Part shown: piece by piece, positions 36,547-46,850 of the stretch
Numbering within the stretch: the stretch's first letter is position 1
Layout of the letters: each line of letters opens with the position of its first letter
Assembly: GCF_000685095.1 (NCBI RefSeq)
Contig: NZ_BAYE01000003.1
Location: 1-64,000, forward strand
Source: Paraburkholderia caledonica NBRC 102488
GTDB lineage: Bacteria > Pseudomonadota > Gammaproteobacteria > Burkholderiales > Burkholderiaceae
Reading direction: 5' to 3'
DNA: 64,000 nucleotides
Program-made: the position numbers and the translations under genes
The notes under the pieces: generated by a model
Told to the model about the DNA's origin: nothing
Databases searched by the model: none
What the model saw: the letters and a program-made list of their open reading frames with translations, nothing else

Positions 36547-37677
36547 TTATTGCGGAGGCTGCGCGGCGCTGCCTGGCATGGGTATGAAGCCTGTGACTTC
36601 GAGACCGTAACCCGACATGCTGCCCAGCTTGCGCGGATTCGACAGCACCTGCATCTTGCCGACGCCCAGCTCGCGCAAAATCTGCGCGCCGACGCCGTAG
36701 GTCTTGAAGTCGACGGGCCGGCGCTTGAGCGCGTCTGCTTTTTCTTTCGAATCGAACGCCTTGAAGACGTCGATCAGATGTTCCTTCGAGTCGCCGCAAT
36801 TGAGCAGCACGATCACGCCGACTTCGCGGGAGGCGATCTCTTTCATGGCTGCGTCGAGCGTCCACGAATGAGTGGATTCGCCGACTTCGAGCAGGTCGAG
36901 CACCGACAGCGGCTCGTGCACGCGCACCGGCGTGTCCTTCTCCGGGTTGGGCTTGCCGCGCACGAGGGCAATGTGCGGCTGACCGCTCGGCTGATCAAGA
37001 TACATGACCGCGCGGAAAGCGCCGTGCGCCGTCTGCATGGTGCGCTCGCAAATGCGCTCGACGATCGACTCGGTGCGGCTGCGATAGTGGATCAGATCCG
37101 CGATCGTGCCGACCTTCAGGTCGTGCTCTTTTGCGAACTCCATCAGGTCGGGCAGGCGCGCCATGGTGCCGTCGTCGTTGATGACTTCGCAGATCACTGC
37201 CGCCGGCGTAAGGCCAGCCAGCGCGGTGAAGTCGCAGCCTGCCTCCGTGTGGCCGGCGCGCACGAGCACGCCGCCCGGCTGGGCCATGATCGGAAACACG
37301 TGGCCAGGCTGCACGATATGCTCCGCCTTCGCGTCCGGTGCTACTGCCGCGGCGATCGTGCGGGCGCGGTCGGCGGCCGAGATGCCGGTCGTCACGCCCT
37401 CCGCCGCCTCGATGCTGACGGTGAACGCGGTTCCGTACTGCGTGCCGTTGCGGTACGTCATGAGCGGCAGGTTGAGCAGCTTGCAACGTTCCTGCGTGAG
37501 CGTGAGACAGATCAGGCCGCGGCCGTAGCGCGCCATGAAGTTGATCGCTTCCGGCGTCACGAATTCGGCGGCGAGCACCAGATCGCCCTCGTTTTCGCGA
37601 TCTTCTTCGTCGACGAGGATCACCATCCGGCCGGCTTTGAGTTCGGCGATGATCTCTGGAGTGGAGGCGAGCGTCAT
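36547..37677 (-). CDS. ribBA: DHBP synthase fused to a degenerate GTP cyclohydrolase II domain (RibBX-type)
   Basis: This 376-residue protein begins with a full RibB domain (about residues 1-205) with [18 protein letters not shown] and [11 protein letters not shown], which makes dihydroxybutanone phosphate from ribulose 5-phosphate. The C-terminal half keeps the RibA fold ([15 protein letters not shown] near the end), but [18 protein letters not shown] stands where SECLTGD and RCDCG normally supply the zinc cysteines. GTP cyclohydrolase II activity is therefore unlikely, and another ribA should exist. It lies 56 bases before ribH. Confidence 0.9.
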   Translation of the reverse strand: MTLASTPEIIAELKAGRMVILVDEEDRENEGDLVLAAEFVTPEAINFMARYGRGLICLTLTQERCKLLNLPLMTYRNGTQYGTAFTVSIEAAEGVTTGISAADRARTIAAAVAPDAKAEHIVQPGHVFPIMAQPGGVLVRAGHTEAGCDFTALAGLTPAAVICEVINDDGTMARLPDLMEFAKEHDLKVGTIADLIHYRSRTESIVERICERTMQTAHGAFRAVMYLDQPSGQPHIALVRGKPNPEKDTPVRVHEPLSVLDLLEVGESTHSWTLDAAMKEIASREVGVIVLLNCGDSKEHLIDVFKAFDSKEKADALKRRPVDFKTYGVGAQILRELGVGKMQVLSNPRKLGSMSGYGLEVTGFIPMPGSAAQPPQ

Positions 37678-37743
37678 GTTGGCGAGTTTTTCGGAGAAAG
37701 CGCGTATTTTACGCCACGCGCGGTCCCAAGTCGCCTCCGCCGG

Positions 37744-37757
37744 ACGGCATATGCCGT
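37744..37757 (-). promoter_or_regulatory. 14-bp palindrome upstream of ribBA
   Basis: ACGGCATATGCCGT is a perfect palindrome 67 bases before the ribBA start codon on the minus strand. It could be a regulator site or a small hairpin. No FMN riboswitch consensus was found in the 242-base gap between ribE and ribBA, which also contains a GTT/GCT-rich stretch near 37870-37915. Confidence 0.4.
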
Positions 37758-37919
37758 TTGGCCGACTGGCGCTGCGTCACCGGCCGTTGATATGCTCGCA
37801 GAACGATAGACGCATGGACTGATGAGAAGCGGCAAGGCGCCGCATGCGTGGGCGCCCGGCGGCTGCTGCAGCCTTGCAGCTGGTGTTGCTGTTGGCGTTG
37901 TTGCTGGTGTTTTTGCCGG

Positions 37920-38534
37920 CTACTTCGGTGAGTTGAGCATGCGCTCCACGTAGCGCGCGATCAGATCGATTTCCAGATTCACCGGCGTGCCTTCGCGCAG
38001 ATGCTTGAGCGCGGTGACTTCCACCGTGTGCGGAATCAGATTGATCGAGAACTCGCAACCGTCGTCACGATCTTTAACCGAGTTGACGGTCAGACTGACT
38101 CCGTTGACAGTGATAGAGCCCTTGTATGCCAGATAGCGGCCGATCTCGCGCGGCGCCAGCACGCGCAGTTCGTGCGATTCGCCTACCGGCGCAAAGTGGG
38201 TGACCGTGCCCAGGCCGTCCACGTGACCCGAGACGATATGGCCGCCCAGCCGGTCGTGCGCGCGCAGTGCCTTTTCCAGGTTGACTTCGCCCACTTCGCC
38301 AAGGCCCGCTGTGCGATTCAGGCTTTCGCGCGACACGTCCACTTCGAACGAATGGTCGGTCTTCGCGACCACGGTCATGCAGGCGCCCTGAATGGTGATG
38401 CTGTCGCCAAGTTGGACGTCGGCGAGATTGAGGCCGCCGGCTTGCACGTTCAGGCGCACGCCTGCGTCGCCGTCAGTGCCGAGAGGCTTGACTGACTCGA
38501 TGCGGCCCACTGCCGCGACGATCCCTGTGAACAT
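37920..38534 (-). CDS. ribE: Riboflavin synthase, alpha chain
   Basis: The 204-residue protein starts MFTGIVAAVGRI and consists of two similar lumazine-binding barrels, with SITIQGACMTVVAKTD and later SITVNGVSLTVNSV. It dismutates two ribityllumazine molecules to give riboflavin. The frame continues five codons upstream, but MFTGIV is the usual start. It is immediately after ribD. Confidence 0.95.
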   Translation of the reverse strand: MFTGIVAAVGRIESVKPLGTDGDAGVRLNVQAGGLNLADVQLGDSITIQGACMTVVAKTDHSFEVDVSRESLNRTAGLGEVGEVNLEKALRAHDRLGGHIVSGHVDGLGTVTHFAPVGESHELRVLAPREIGRYLAYKGSITVNGVSLTVNSVKDRDDGCEFSINLIPHTVEVTALKHLREGTPVNLEIDLIARYVERMLNSPK

Positions 38535-38545
38535 CGTACTAATCC

Positions 38546-39703
38546 TCAAAACGAAACGGGTTGGGACGCGGTGTCGGTTCCGGCTGGGGTTACGCCCGCC
38601 GGCAGGAGGCGCGCGAGAATCCGAAGATCTTCGCCGATCCGCTCGACGTTATGAAAAACCAGCTTGACGCGTCCTTCAAGTGTTTCAGGCGCGCTCAGGT
38701 TGAACATGCTCATCGAGTCGATGCCGAGCAGACTCGGCGCGAGATAGACGAGTAGTTCGTCCACGCAACCTTCGCGCAGCAGCGAGCCGTTCAGCTTGTA
38801 ACCGGCCTCCACGTGAAGTTCGTTCACCTGGCGCTCGCCCAGCACTTTCAGCATTGCCGGAAGGTCCACCTTGCCGGCCGCGTTGGCCAGTTGGACGATC
38901 TCGGCGCCACGCTCGCGTAGTGCTTGCGCACGGTCGCTATGCCGTTGATCGAGATTGCCGCAAAAGATCAGCGTGGGCGCCCCGGCCAGAATCTGCGCCT
39001 GCGGCGAGACTTCCAGCTGACTGTCGATCAACACGCGTTGCGGCTGACGCGGCGTGTCGACAGCGCGAACAGTCATGCGCGGATCGTCTTCCCTGACGGT
39101 GCCGATGCCGGTGAGAACGGCCGACGCGCGGGCGCGCCATGCATGGCCGTCGGCACGGGCGGCCTCGCCGGTGATCCATTGGCTGACGCCGGAAGGCAGG
39201 CCGGTACGGCCGTCGAGCGAGGCTGCCACTTTCATGCGCACCCACGGCCGGCCGCGTGTCATGCGCGACACGAAGCCGATGTTCAACTCGTGCGCTTCGT
39301 TGGCGAGCAGCCCGCAGCGTACTTCGATGCCGGCGTCGCGCAGCACCGCAAGACCGCGTCCGGACACCTGCGGATTGGGGTCTTCCATCGCGGCCACCAC
39401 GCGCGCGACTTGCGCTTCGATCAGCGCTTTCGCACACGGCGGCGTGCGTCCAAAGTGGCTGCACGGTTCGAGCGTTACGTAAGCGGTGGCGCCGCGCAGA
39501 TCGTGACCGCGCGAACGCGCGTCTTTCATCGCGCGGATTTCCGCGTGGTCCTGGCCGGCTGGCTGCGTGAAGCCTTCGCCGATCACTTCGCCGTTCTTGA
39601 CGAGCACGCACCCCACGCGCGGATTCGGGTCGGTCGTGTACATGCCGCGCTTGGCCAACGCAAGCGCGCGTTCCATATGGACGAAGTCGGTTTGCGAAAA
39701 CAT
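38546..39703 (-). CDS. ribD: Bifunctional riboflavin deaminase-reductase RibD
   Basis: The 385-residue protein has an N-terminal cytidine-deaminase fold with the zinc residues in DHAEIRA and EPCSHFGRTPPC, and a C-terminal reductase domain (about residue 150 onward) with MKVAASLDGRT and VEAGYKLNGSLL. It deaminates and reduces the pyrimidine intermediate of riboflavin synthesis. It lies 49 bases after hemL and 12 bases before ribE. Confidence 0.95.
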   Translation of the reverse strand: MFSQTDFVHMERALALAKRGMYTTDPNPRVGCVLVKNGEVIGEGFTQPAGQDHAEIRAMKDARSRGHDLRGATAYVTLEPCSHFGRTPPCAKALIEAQVARVVAAMEDPNPQVSGRGLAVLRDAGIEVRCGLLANEAHELNIGFVSRMTRGRPWVRMKVAASLDGRTGLPSGVSQWITGEAARADGHAWRARASAVLTGIGTVREDDPRMTVRAVDTPRQPQRVLIDSQLEVSPQAQILAGAPTLIFCGNLDQRHSDRAQALRERGAEIVQLANAAGKVDLPAMLKVLGERQVNELHVEAGYKLNGSLLREGCVDELLVYLAPSLLGIDSMSMFNLSAPETLEGRVKLVFHNVERIGEDLRILARLLPAGVTPAGTDTASQPVSF

Positions 39704-39751
39704 CGGTGTGTGGTTAGGTCCGGTGGCAGGGTGGCGGCGGTTTCTGGACGC

Positions 39752-41035
39752 TCAGGCGCTCAGCGACGCAAACGCGCCACGAGCGGCATCCACAGTTGCG
39801 TCGACGATCGCGTCGTCGTGCGCAATCGAAACAAAGCCTGCTTCATATGCCGACGGCGCGAAGTAGACGCCCGCGTCGAGCATCTTGTGAAAGAACGCGT
39901 TGAAGCGCGGCACGTCGCTCCTGGTCACTTCGGCGAAGCTTGTCGGAATCGACTCGGTGAAGTACAGGCCGAACATGCCGCCGAGCGAGTCGGCCGCGAA
40001 CGGTACATTGGCTTCGCGAGCGACCTGGGCGAGACCTTTCGCAAGACGGGCAGTGCGCGTGGCGAGTGTTTCGTAAAAGCCCGGCGCCTGGATCAATTGC
40101 AGCGTCTTCAGGCCCGCGGCGACCGCGATGGGATTGCCGGACAACGTGCCCGCCTGGTAGACGCCGCCGAGCGGCGCGAGGTGAGCCATGATGTCGCGCC
40201 GTCCGCCGAAGGCAGCCGCCGGCATGCCGCCGCCGATCACTTTGCCAAGACACGTCAGATCCGGCGTGATGCCGTAGACCTCTTGCGCGCCGCCGAGCGC
40301 CACGCGAAAACCGCACATTACTTCGTCGAAGATCAGCACGGAGCCGTATTCGGAGCACAGGCGTCGCAGCGCCTGCAGAAACTCGGGTGTGGCACGCACC
40401 AGATTCATGTTGCCCGCCACCGGCTCGACGATCACCGAGGCGATTTCGTTGCCGAAGGCTTTGAACGCCTCTTCGAGCGCGGCGACGTTGTTGTATTCCA
40501 GAACCGTGGTGTGCTTTGCGATGTCGACCGGCACGCCCGCCGATGTCGGATTGCCAAACGTCAGCAGGCCCGAACCGGCTTTCACGAGCAGGCTGTCGGC
40601 ATGGCCGTGGTAGCAGCCTTCAAACTTGACGATACGGCTGCGGTTCGTGAAGCCGCGCGCCAGACGCAGCGCGCTCATGGTCGCTTCGGTGCCGCTCGAC
40701 ACCATGCGCACCTGTTCGATCGACGGCACGAGCTTGCAGATTTCCTCTGCGATTTCGATTTCCGACTCGGTGGGCGCGCCGAACGAGAAGCCATTGGCCA
40801 GCACGCGCTGCACCGCTTCCAGAACTTCGGGGTGCACATGCCCGAGAATCATGGGACCCCAGGAGCCGATGTAGTCGATATAACGTTGGCCATCGGCGTC
40901 CCAGAAATAAGGACCCTGTGCGCGTTCGATGAAACGCGGCGTGCCGCCGACCGAGCGGAATGCGCGGACCGGCGAATTCACGCCGCCGGGAATGGTGCGT
41001 TGCGCGCGGTCGAAGAGGGTTTGATTGTTGGACAT
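39752..41035 (-). CDS. hemL: Glutamate-1-semialdehyde 2,1-aminomutase HemL
   Basis: The 427-residue class III PLP enzyme has [33 protein letters not shown] and the PLP lysine in [16 protein letters not shown]. It moves the amino group of glutamate-1-semialdehyde to give 5-aminolevulinate, the first committed tetrapyrrole precursor. It is the first gene of the minus-strand run ahead of ribD; whether they share a transcript is unknown. Confidence 0.95.
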   Translation of the reverse strand: MSNNQTLFDRAQRTIPGGVNSPVRAFRSVGGTPRFIERAQGPYFWDADGQRYIDYIGSWGPMILGHVHPEVLEAVQRVLANGFSFGAPTESEIEIAEEICKLVPSIEQVRMVSSGTEATMSALRLARGFTNRSRIVKFEGCYHGHADSLLVKAGSGLLTFGNPTSAGVPVDIAKHTTVLEYNNVAALEEAFKAFGNEIASVIVEPVAGNMNLVRATPEFLQALRRLCSEYGSVLIFDEVMCGFRVALGGAQEVYGITPDLTCLGKVIGGGMPAAAFGGRRDIMAHLAPLGGVYQAGTLSGNPIAVAAGLKTLQLIQAPGFYETLATRTARLAKGLAQVAREANVPFAADSLGGMFGLYFTESIPTSFAEVTRSDVPRFNAFFHKMLDAGVYFAPSAYEAGFVSIAHDDAIVDATVDAARGAFASLSA

Positions 41036-41173
41036 GACGATGCCTGGAATTGGGTTGCGCAGCGGCGCGGCTTGCCTGCGAGCGGTTGGCGCGACGCCGG
41101 GATAGATGAGAGAAATTGTACCGGAGTCGGTGTGAACAGGTTTTGCGGAGCTACGTGGCTTTCAGACGCATTC

Positions 41174-41752
41174 TCAGCGCAGCGGCGCGCGCTTCCTTGC
41201 GGGCGTCTTCACGGAGGCCTTAACTGGCGATGTGCCGGTGGGCGATTGCGCCGCGTGCGCAGTCGCTTTGGTGGAGCGTGCGGGGCCAACTGGCGCGTCC
41301 AATCGCGGCGGCTTGCGTTTGCCCGTGAGTTCAGCCCAGCGTTTCTCTAGCGCGCCTTCCGCGATCGGTTTGATCACCGTGCCTGAACTCTGCGCGTCCC
41401 AGGTCTGCACCGAAAATGGATGCACGCGCAACATGTCGCGAGGGATCACCGCGCTTTCATGCGCATCGACGAGCCAGTCGTAGACGAAGTCTATGCACAG
41501 GCGGTAGCCGCGCTTCGTGGCTGGGTCCGGGACCTCGTACGGTGCGCGTGTCACATAGCCCGAGCCGAAAATGCCCTTCGGCTCCGTGGCGACACGATGC
41601 AAGAACACGCGGTCGCCGGGCAGAATGCCGCGCGCGAATCCGCAACCCCACACGTCGGCTACGGCGACGCCCGCCGCAACGCGTTTGGCCACATCGGGCA
41701 GTTCTGGCCACGGCCATTTCTTCGGGCTCCAGATCAGCAGGAAGGCAGTCAT
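41174..41752 (-). CDS. EVE/PUA-like domain protein
   Basis: The 192-residue protein begins MTAFLLIWSPKKWPW and contains ILPGDRVFLHRVATEPKGIF and GSGYVTRAPYEV, which resembles the EVE domain, a PUA-like fold that binds modified bases in DNA or RNA. The C-terminal 50 residues are basic and alanine/proline-rich. The assignment is by pattern and moderate. The frame begins at 41797, but the domain begins at 41752. Confidence 0.55.
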   Translation of the reverse strand: MTAFLLIWSPKKWPWPELPDVAKRVAAGVAVADVWGCGFARGILPGDRVFLHRVATEPKGIFGSGYVTRAPYEVPDPATKRGYRLCIDFVYDWLVDAHESAVIPRDMLRVHPFSVQTWDAQSSGTVIKPIAEGALEKRWAELTGKRKPPRLDAPVGPARSTKATAHAAQSPTGTSPVKASVKTPARKRAPLR

Positions 41753-42017
41753 CGTAACGTTGCACAGAAAGGTATGAGGGACGCGCGCCGCTGCCATCCT
41801 CGCGCGACGCTGAACGGCCGAAACGGTTCACGCGGCAGCTTAACCGATCAGCGGCGCGCTTGCCCTGCAAGCCTGCAACGGCCTCACGCTGCGGCTGGTG
41901 CTCGCTGCTCGCGAGGTTGATGCCTTAACCGTCGCGTACAATCGATGCGACCAACTGCAGTCTTTTTGTACCCCCGCGCGCCGGTTTTCCGAGGACGCGC
42001 GCTTCACCTGGATTCCC

Positions 42018-43238
42018 ATGTCTCACGTCACCGGACGCCGGCCAGATGGCCGGCTGATTCTGTTGCTCGGTGCGCTTGCCGCGTGCGGGCCGATTTCCAT
42101 CGACATGTATTTGCCGAGCTTGCCGACCATCGCGCAGGCGTTCGCGATCGGAACGGGCGCCGCACAAACCACGCTGACCAGTTTTATGTTCGGCTTCTCG
42201 ATCGGCATGCTGCTCTACGGGCCGCTGTCCGATACGTATGGCCGCCGGCCTGTGCTGCTGGGCGGCATCATCATGTATGCGCTGGCGAGCATTGCGTGCA
42301 CGCTGTCGTTCTCGATCGGCGCGCTGGTCACGTTCCGTTTCGTGCAGGCGCTCGGTGCGGGTGCGGCATCCGTGCTCGCTCGCGCCATTGCCCGCGACGC
42401 GTATGGTCCCACCGACGCTGCGCGCGTGCTGTCCATGCTCGCCATCGTCACGTCGATCGGACCATTGCTCGCGCCGCTGATCGGCGGACAGTTGCTGCTG
42501 CTTGGCGGCTGGCGTGTCGTCTTCATTGCGTTGACGCTGTTCGGCATGGTGTGCGCGATAACCGCGTTTCTCAAAGTGCCGGAAACCTGGCCGCGCGAAA
42601 AGCGTGCACATTCGGCGCTACTCAAATCGTTCGCTGCATACGGCCGGCTGTTACGCGATCCAGTTGCCTGGGGGCATATGCTGTGCGGCGGCATGGCATT
42701 CGCGTCGATGTTCGCGTACATCACGGCGACGCCGTTCGTCTATATCCAGTACTTCCACGTGTCGGCGCAGCATTATGGCTTTCTGTTTGCGCTGAACATC
42801 GTCGGGATCATGCTGGGCAACTTCATGAATACGCGGCTTGTCGGCCGGCTTGGGTCGTTGCCGATCATTTCGTTTGCCGCGACCGTGAGCTGTATTGCGT
42901 CGTTGTTCGTCTGTCTTGTCTCGTTGACCGGCTGGGGCGGGCTGTGGTCGATCGTTGCCGGCCTGTTCTTTGTCGTTGGCGTAGTGGGTTTGCTGTCCGC
43001 CAATTGCACGACGGATCTGATGCATCGCTATCCGGTGAATGCGGGTGCGGCGGCTGCCGTGTTCGGCGCGGTGCAACTGGCGCTGGGCGCGCTGTCGAGC
43101 CTCGCGGTCGGACTGTGGCAGGACGGCTCGCCTAAAGGCATGGGCGTCGTGGTGGGCGTCGCAGGATCGCTGTGCTACGTCGGTCGTATCCTCGTCGTCA
43201 GATGGCACGGGACAAAGGCGCCGGTGGCTGTCGTTTGA
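42018..43238 (+). CDS. Bcr/CflA family multidrug efflux MFS transporter
   Basis: The 406-residue protein has twelve membrane segments, with the N-terminal ACGPISIDMYLPSLPTIAQ typical of Bcr/CflA and the MFS loop motif GPLSDTYGRRPVLLGG. It exports drugs or other small molecules by proton antiport; bicyclomycin, chloramphenicol and sulfonamide have been reported in the family. Its native substrate is unknown. ATG 42018 was chosen over an earlier frame start at 41898. Confidence 0.9.
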   Translation: MSHVTGRRPDGRLILLLGALAACGPISIDMYLPSLPTIAQAFAIGTGAAQTTLTSFMFGFSIGMLLYGPLSDTYGRRPVLLGGIIMYALASIACTLSFSIGALVTFRFVQALGAGAASVLARAIARDAYGPTDAARVLSMLAIVTSIGPLLAPLIGGQLLLLGGWRVVFIALTLFGMVCAITAFLKVPETWPREKRAHSALLKSFAAYGRLLRDPVAWGHMLCGGMAFASMFAYITATPFVYIQYFHVSAQHYGFLFALNIVGIMLGNFMNTRLVGRLGSLPIISFAATVSCIASLFVCLVSLTGWGGLWSIVAGLFFVVGVVGLLSANCTTDLMHRYPVNAGAAAAVFGAVQLALGALSSLAVGLWQDGSPKGMGVVVGVAGSLCYVGRILVVRWHGTKAPVAVV

Positions 43239-43409
43239 CGGCCGCGTGATGGAGATGCCGCAATAAGGCGGCGCAGCAAGGACGGCGTAAAGAGAGCGCT
43301 CCGTGCTCCTGCACTTGATGCGTACACGCATTTCCGGTGTACGAAGCGCTTCTACCGGAAAACACCAGGTGTTGCGCGCACGCGACCTTGCCTTTGAATT
43401 GGCATTGCT

Positions 43410-43673
43410 ATGATGGGATCACTGTTCCTCGGAGCGGCAATCATGGCGATCGGAGATTTGATGAACGGCGAGCGGCAACATGCTGCATTCGCCGAAGCGC
43501 GGAAGCTGGCCGACAGCGGCGCCTATCACGACTACACGGACATCGAATACGTTTTGCGCTTTGATTACGGCTTGACCGATGTGTCCGCGCTGCTCGACAG
43601 CCAGTTGATGCATCGCGATCTGAACCGGCGTTGCGCCGACGCACGCGAGAAGCTCGACGCGGTTAGTGTGTGA
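43410..43673 (+). CDS. Hypothetical protein, 87 aa
   Basis: The product is mostly helical and polar with a hydrophobic start (MMGSLFLGAAIMA), then GDLMNGERQHAAFAEARKLADSG and YDYGL-like FDYGLTD. A shorter start at 43443 (MAIGDLM) would remove the hydrophobic part. No family was recognised. It stands alone before tRNA-Ser on the opposite strand. Confidence 0.5.
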   Translation: MMGSLFLGAAIMAIGDLMNGERQHAAFAEARKLADSGAYHDYTDIEYVLRFDYGLTDVSALLDSQLMHRDLNRRCADAREKLDAVSV

Positions 43674-43835
43674 CGCGGGGCGGGGGCGTCGTTTGTCGTT
43701 GTGCTGTTTTGATGGCGCGTACCCGGCTGGCGGGGTCGGGCGCATATGGGTAATCGCACGCCCGTTCCGCAAGTTCGTACAGCTTCAAAGTTGAAGCGAG
43801 GCGCCGGCGCTCGTGTAGTAAACGGCGCGAGCACA

Positions 43836-43860
43836 AACAAAAACGGGCCTTGCGGCCCGT
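43836..43860 (-). terminator. Intrinsic terminator after tRNA-Ser
   Basis: On the minus strand a seven-base-pair stem ACGGGCC/GGCCCGT with a short loop is followed by T5-G-T3, about 18 bases after the tRNA. Confidence 0.85.
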
Positions 43861-43877
43861 GGATGTGTACAGAGATC

Positions 43878-43967
43878 TGGCGGAGGCGGTGAGATTCGAA
43901 CTCACGGAAGGATCACTCCTTCGCCGGTTTTCAAGACCGGTGCCTTAAACCGCTCGGCCACACCTCC
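43878..43967 (-). tRNA. tRNA-Ser (TGA)
   Basis: The 90-base minus-strand tRNA has the long variable arm of class II tRNAs, acceptor stem GGAGGTG/CGCCTCC, T loop GAGTTCGAATCTC and encoded CCA. The anticodon loop CTTGAAA gives anticodon TGA. Confidence 0.95.
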
Positions 43968-44022
43968 AAGCCGCAAATTGTAACCTGAAAAAACCTCGCT
44001 GCGGCGCTCTCTTGATCCGCAT

Positions 44023-45252
44023 TCACTGCGGATCTTTCAGAAACAACGCCTGAAGATCGTTGAGGAACGCTTGTCCGAGCGGCGTAGGCGCAATCTTTTC
44101 GTGGTCTCGCGTAATCAGTTTGCGGCGTTCCGCCTGCTGCAAAGCCGGCTCGATAGATGTCATCGACAAACCCGTACGTTCGATGAACCGATGCACCGGA
44201 AAGCCTTCCACCAGTCGCAGCGCATTCAGCATGAACTCGAACGGCAGGTCGCGCGGTCCGACTTCGTGTTCTTCCTGCACCGCCGCGCCGGCCTTGGCGT
44301 GCTCGATGAACGTGGCCGGATGCTTGTAGCGCGCCTGACGCAACACACGATTCGGAAACGACAGCTTCGTGTGCGCGCCGGCGCCAATGCCAAGATAGTC
44401 GCCGAAACGCCAGTAGTTCAGGTTGTGCCTGCTTTGCCGATGCGGTCTGGCATACGCGGACACTTCGTAGCGCTCATATCCCGCCGCCGACGTGCGTTCG
44501 TGAATCCAGTCGTGCATGTCGGCGGACGCGTCGTCGTCCGGCAGTGCTGGCGGGAATTTTGCAAAAAGCGTGTTTGGCTCGAGCGTCAGGTGATACAGCG
44601 AAAGATGCGGCGGCGCGAACGACAACGCAGTCTCGACATCGGCCTGACATTCGGCGAGCGTCTGCTGCGGAAGCGCGAACATCAGGTCGAGATTGAAATT
44701 GTCGAACGTAGTGGCGGCCACTTCCACCGCATGGCGCGCTTGCGTCGAATCGTGAATCCGGCCGAGCGCCTTCAGATGCGCCTCGTTGAAACTCTGTATG
44801 CCCACCGACAGCCGGTTCACGCCGCTCGCGCGAAACTGCGCGAACTTCGCCGCCTCGAACGTGCCGGGATTGGCCTCGAGAGTGATCTCCGCATCGGCGT
44901 CGAGCGGCAAGAGCGCTCGCACGTCCGACAGCATGCGGTCCAGTCCGGCCGCTGACAGCAAGCTCGGCGTACCGCCGCCGATGAACACCGTATGTACCTG
45001 CCGTCCCCACACGAGCGGCAACGCCATTTCGAGGTCGGCACGCAACGCGTCGAGATACTCGTTCTCGGGGAAGCTGTCGCCTTTCCATTCATGCGAGTTG
45101 AAATCGCAGTACGGACACTTGCGCACGCACCATGGAAAATGCACATACAACGAGAGCGGCGGCAGCGACGTCAGACGGATGCTGCCCGGCGACGTGAATG
45201 CCTTGATCACGCCGTTTCCGACATCGGCGGGCGTCGGCTTGATCGGAATCAC
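44023..45252 (-). CDS. hemW: Radical SAM heme chaperone HemW
   Basis: The 409-residue protein has Cys42, Cys46 and Cys49 in WCVRKCPYCDF, lacking the extra cysteine of HemN, which marks HemW. GGGTPSLL follows, and the C-terminal winged-helix HemN-like domain is present. HemW transfers heme to respiratory enzymes. I start at GTG 45252, which has GGAGGA just upstream and overlaps the rdgB stop; the frame continues much further upstream without a signal. It is the last gene of rph-rdgB-hemW. Confidence 0.92.
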   Translation of the reverse strand: MIPIKPTPADVGNGVIKAFTSPGSIRLTSLPPLSLYVHFPWCVRKCPYCDFNSHEWKGDSFPENEYLDALRADLEMALPLVWGRQVHTVFIGGGTPSLLSAAGLDRMLSDVRALLPLDADAEITLEANPGTFEAAKFAQFRASGVNRLSVGIQSFNEAHLKALGRIHDSTQARHAVEVAATTFDNFNLDLMFALPQQTLAECQADVETALSFAPPHLSLYHLTLEPNTLFAKFPPALPDDDASADMHDWIHERTSAAGYERYEVSAYARPHRQSRHNLNYWRFGDYLGIGAGAHTKLSFPNRVLRQARYKHPATFIEHAKAGAAVQEEHEVGPRDLPFEFMLNALRLVEGFPVHRFIERTGLSMTSIEPALQQAERRKLITRDHEKIAPTPLGQAFLNDLQALFLKDPQ

Positions 45253-45896
45253 GCTTCCTCCGTCAGACGCGCAAGCAGTTGGCGCAACGCAATCGCGCGA
45301 TGACTGCTGGCATTTTTCAGCGCCGGTTCGAGCTCCGCGGCGCTCGCGTTCAGCGACGGCAAAAAGAAGTACGGGTCGTAACCGAAGCCGTTCGCGCCGC
45401 GCGGCGCATCGAGAATCTCGCCATGCCAGCGGCCTTCGGCGATCAGCGGCTCGGGATCGTCGGCGTGACGCACGAGTGCCAGCACGCAGTAATAATACGC
45501 GCGGCGATCGCTCTCGCCTTTTAACGCGGAGACGAGCCGCGCGTTGTTTGCCGCGTCGCTCTTCTCGCCGCCGGCCAGTTGCGCGTAACGCGCCGAATAG
45601 ACGCCCGGCGCGCCGCGCAGCGCGCGCACGCACAGGCCGGAGTCGTCGGCGAGGGCAGGCAGCCCGGTCAGCCTGGCCGCATGCCGTGCCTTGGTCAGCG
45701 CGTTTTCGACGAACGTGGGATGCGGTTCGTCCGCTTCCGGCACACCCAGTTCGCCTTGCGCGATCAGCTCGATACCTGCCGCGCCGAGCAGCGCCGCGAA
45801 CTCGCGCAGCTTGCCCGCGTTATTCGACGCCAGCACGACCTTGTTCAACGGCGATCCCGATAGAGGCGCGCCATTGCCTTCACGAACTTCACTCAC
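45249..45896 (-). CDS. rdgB: XTP/dITP diphosphatase RdgB (HAM1)
   Basis: The 215-residue protein has [32 protein letters not shown] and the [10 protein letters not shown] end typical of RdgB. It hydrolyses dITP, dXTP and XTP to monophosphates and keeps damaged purines out of DNA. It overlaps the rph end by eight bases and its own end overlaps hemW, so the three genes are one unit. Confidence 0.95.
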   Translation of the reverse strand: MSEVREGNGAPLSGSPLNKVVLASNNAGKLREFAALLGAAGIELIAQGELGVPEADEPHPTFVENALTKARHAARLTGLPALADDSGLCVRALRGAPGVYSARYAQLAGGEKSDAANNARLVSALKGESDRRAYYYCVLALVRHADDPEPLIAEGRWHGEILDAPRGANGFGYDPYFFLPSLNASAAELEPALKNASSHRAIALRQLLARLTEEA

Positions 45897-46629
45897 CTCG
45901 ATACTCCAATGCTTCTTTCTGTTTCGCGATCAGCGTGGCGATGCCGTCGCTCGCGAGATCCATCAGCGCGTTCATTTCATCGCGCGAAAAAGGCACGCCT
46001 TCTGCGGTGCCCTGAATTTCGACGAAGCCACCCGCGCCCGTCATGACCACGTTCATGTCGGTGTCGCATTGCGAGTCTTCGTCGTAATCCAGATCGAGCA
46101 CCGGCACGCCGTCGTACACGCCGACTGAAATCGCCGCGACGTAGTCGTTGATCGGCGAACTCTCGATGCGTCCCGCAACCAGCAGTTTGTTCACCGCGTC
46201 ATGCGCGGCGACAAAAGCGCCGGTGATGCTCGCCGTGCGTGTGCCGCCGTCGGCCTGGATCACGTCGCAGTCGATATGCAGCGTGCGCGCGCCGAGCTTC
46301 TCCAGATCGAACACCGAGCGCAGCGCGCGGCCGATCAGACGCTGGATTTCCTGGGTGCGCCCGGTCTGCTTGCCGCGCGCGGCCTCGCGGTCGCTGCGCG
46401 TATGCGTGGCGCGCGGCAACATGCCGTATTCGGCGGTGAGCCAGCCCTGGCCGCGATCGCGCAGGAACGACGGCACGGTCTCCGCGATGCTCGCCGTGCA
46501 GATCACCTTGGTGTCGCCGAATTCGACCAGCACCGAACCCTCCGCGTGCTTCGTATAGTGGCGCGTGATGCGCACGTCGCGCAGCTGATTGGCGAGACGG
46601 CCGCTAGGGCGTTGAGTGGTGTCGGTCAT
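45889..46629 (-). CDS. rph: Ribonuclease PH
   Basis: The 246-residue protein has [32 protein letters not shown] (active-site region), then [20 protein letters not shown] and [12 protein letters not shown]. It is a phosphorolytic 3' to 5' exoribonuclease that matures tRNA 3' ends. It is the promoter-proximal gene of the rph-rdgB-hemW operon, divergent from yicC. Confidence 0.95.
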   Translation of the reverse strand: MTDTTQRPSGRLANQLRDVRITRHYTKHAEGSVLVEFGDTKVICTASIAETVPSFLRDRGQGWLTAEYGMLPRATHTRSDREAARGKQTGRTQEIQRLIGRALRSVFDLEKLGARTLHIDCDVIQADGGTRTASITGAFVAAHDAVNKLLVAGRIESSPINDYVAAISVGVYDGVPVLDLDYDEDSQCDTDMNVVMTGAGGFVEIQGTAEGVPFSRDEMNALMDLASDGIATLIAKQKEALEYRGE

Positions 46630-46850
46630 GTCGATTGGGTCGGGAAGGAAGCAGGAGGGGAAAGCACGATTTTACAGCCGATCCGCGCAGGTATGCGCCC
46701 CGTCGGCGCGCCGCGTCGGCCGGGGCTCTCCAAGGGGTCCCATCGCCAAAAATGGGATAATGCCGTTTCACCGCCTCGCGTCTCGTACACGCCGGGCGAT
46801 TCGACTCTTCGGCCAGCGTCTCACGCATGGCCTCCATCGCGAGAAATACG

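Noticed and set aside
37678..37919. FMN riboswitch in the ribE-ribBA gap
   Set aside because: I looked for the conserved RFN strings on the minus strand and found none; only a palindrome and a GTT/GCT-rich tract are present.
38924..41350. An 808-codon plus-strand frame opposite ribD and hemL
   Set aside because: High GC leaves few stops in the antisense frame. ribD and hemL are certain, and this translation is charged and without domain.
41174..41797. Longer start at 41797 for the EVE-like gene
   Set aside because: The extra 15 residues are outside the domain and have no clearer start signal; 41752 fits the domain edge.
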